5,713 bases of DNA from Candidatus Zhuqueibacterota bacterium (lineage in GTDB: Bacteria; Zhuqueibacterota; QNDG01): contig QNDG01000131.1 in assembly GCA_003645915.1 (NCBI GenBank), positions 1 through 5,713 of the forward strand, in the 5' to 3' direction. Shown here one piece after another: positions 5,339-5,713 of this stretch. The notes below the pieces were generated by a model that was given only the letters and a program-made list of their open reading frames with translations, did not search any database and was not told the origin of the DNA. Made by a program: the position numbers and the translations under genes. How positions within the stretch are numbered: the first letter of the stretch is position 1; each line of letters begins with the position of its first letter.

Positions 5339-5713
5339 ATGGGAGGATTTTTGAATCAGTCTGATGACACAATTGTAAAAGATGTAAGGAAAAATCAAAA
5401 GGATCCGCTTATTATTTTTGCGCAAAGATATCATGCCTTTTTTAATTCAACCACAGATGGTATTGCGGTAATTACTTTAAACGGAGAGATTCTTGATGCA
5501 AATCAGAAACTGCTTCAATTAACCGGGATGGATTATGATAAAATTGTCTCTCTTTCAACAAAAAATATATTAACTTCTGATAGTAATGAAATCCTTTTTA
5601 AAGCTGTAAAAAGCATTGCTAATGGCTATAGCCTTGAAGAGCCTATTGAACTTACTTTAAATGGAAGTCGTAATAAAAAATATATTGTTGAAGCAAATTT
5701 AAATATTTTAAAG
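5339..5713 (+). CDS. PAS-domain signalling protein, N-terminal part (3' end outside window)
   Basis: An open frame of 125 codons runs without a stop to the last base of the window. After a polar N-terminal stretch of about 30 residues, a PAS fold begins: FNSTTDGIAVITLNGEILDA at 35-54, then NQKLLQLTG at 55-63, then a charged helical part to about 95, and strands starting near 100 (EEPIELTLNG). The N-(x)n-LLQLTG pattern is typical of PAS domains of sensor kinases and cyclic-di-GMP enzymes. No membrane segment is seen so far. The output domain lies beyond the window; a histidine kinase is the likeliest guess given two orphan receivers upstream, but a GGDEF/EAL protein or phosphatase is possible. 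The gap from the previous stop is 51 bases with no clear terminator, so it is probably the third gene of the receiver operon. Confidence 0.8.
   Translation, partial: MGGFLNQSDDTIVKDVRKNQKDPLIIFAQRYHAFFNSTTDGIAVITLNGEILDANQKLLQLTGMDYDKIVSLSTKNILTSDSNEILFKAVKSIANGYSLEEPIELTLNGSRNKKYIVEANLNILK

Overview
The window is A+T-rich (about two thirds A+T by eye) bacterial DNA carrying a compact signalling locus. All genes are on the + strand. Good Shine-Dalgarno sequences precede the genes, TTG appears to be used as a start at least once, and a sigma-54-dependent activator is present. This suggests a low-GC bacterium that uses sigma-54. The strong Shine-Dalgarno signals argue mildly against a typical Bacteroidetes. 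I cannot name the taxon from sequence alone.

Layout: (1) 72-130 resembles the 3' half of an initiator-type tRNA, with the 5' half missing and a GC-rich hairpin in place of the normal anticodon-stem strand; it looks like a remnant rather than a working tRNA. (2) 131-447 is non-coding and A+T-rich. (3) 448-2898 encodes a soluble 816-residue histidine kinase, REC-PAS-PAS-GAF-HisKA-HATPase. (4) 2876-4222, overlapping it by 23 bp, encodes an NtrC-family sigma-54 activator (REC-AAA+-Fis HTH). (5) 4223-4526 is a 304-bp gap that reads like a sigma-54 control region: two 17-bp direct repeats 31 bp apart, an IHF-consensus match, and a -24/-12-like element just upstream of the next gene. (6) 4527-4892 and 4922-5287 encode two stand-alone receiver proteins, both 121 residues and alignable without gaps. 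(7) 5339 to the window end is the N-terminal part of a PAS-domain protein that runs off the edge.

How it could work (inference): the kinase and activator form a cytoplasmic two-component pair of the NtrB/NtrC or AtoS/AtoC type. The activator would bind the repeats in the downstream gap and switch on the receiver-receiver-PAS operon through sigma-54. The two receivers have no output domain, so they would act as phosphate shuttles or sinks, or through protein contacts. Both lack about six residues between the conserved Ser and Lys, where helix alpha4 normally lies, which would remodel the face receivers usually signal through. The most interesting features are this pair of shortened receivers and the textbook-like enhancer/IHF/-24/-12 arrangement in front of them.
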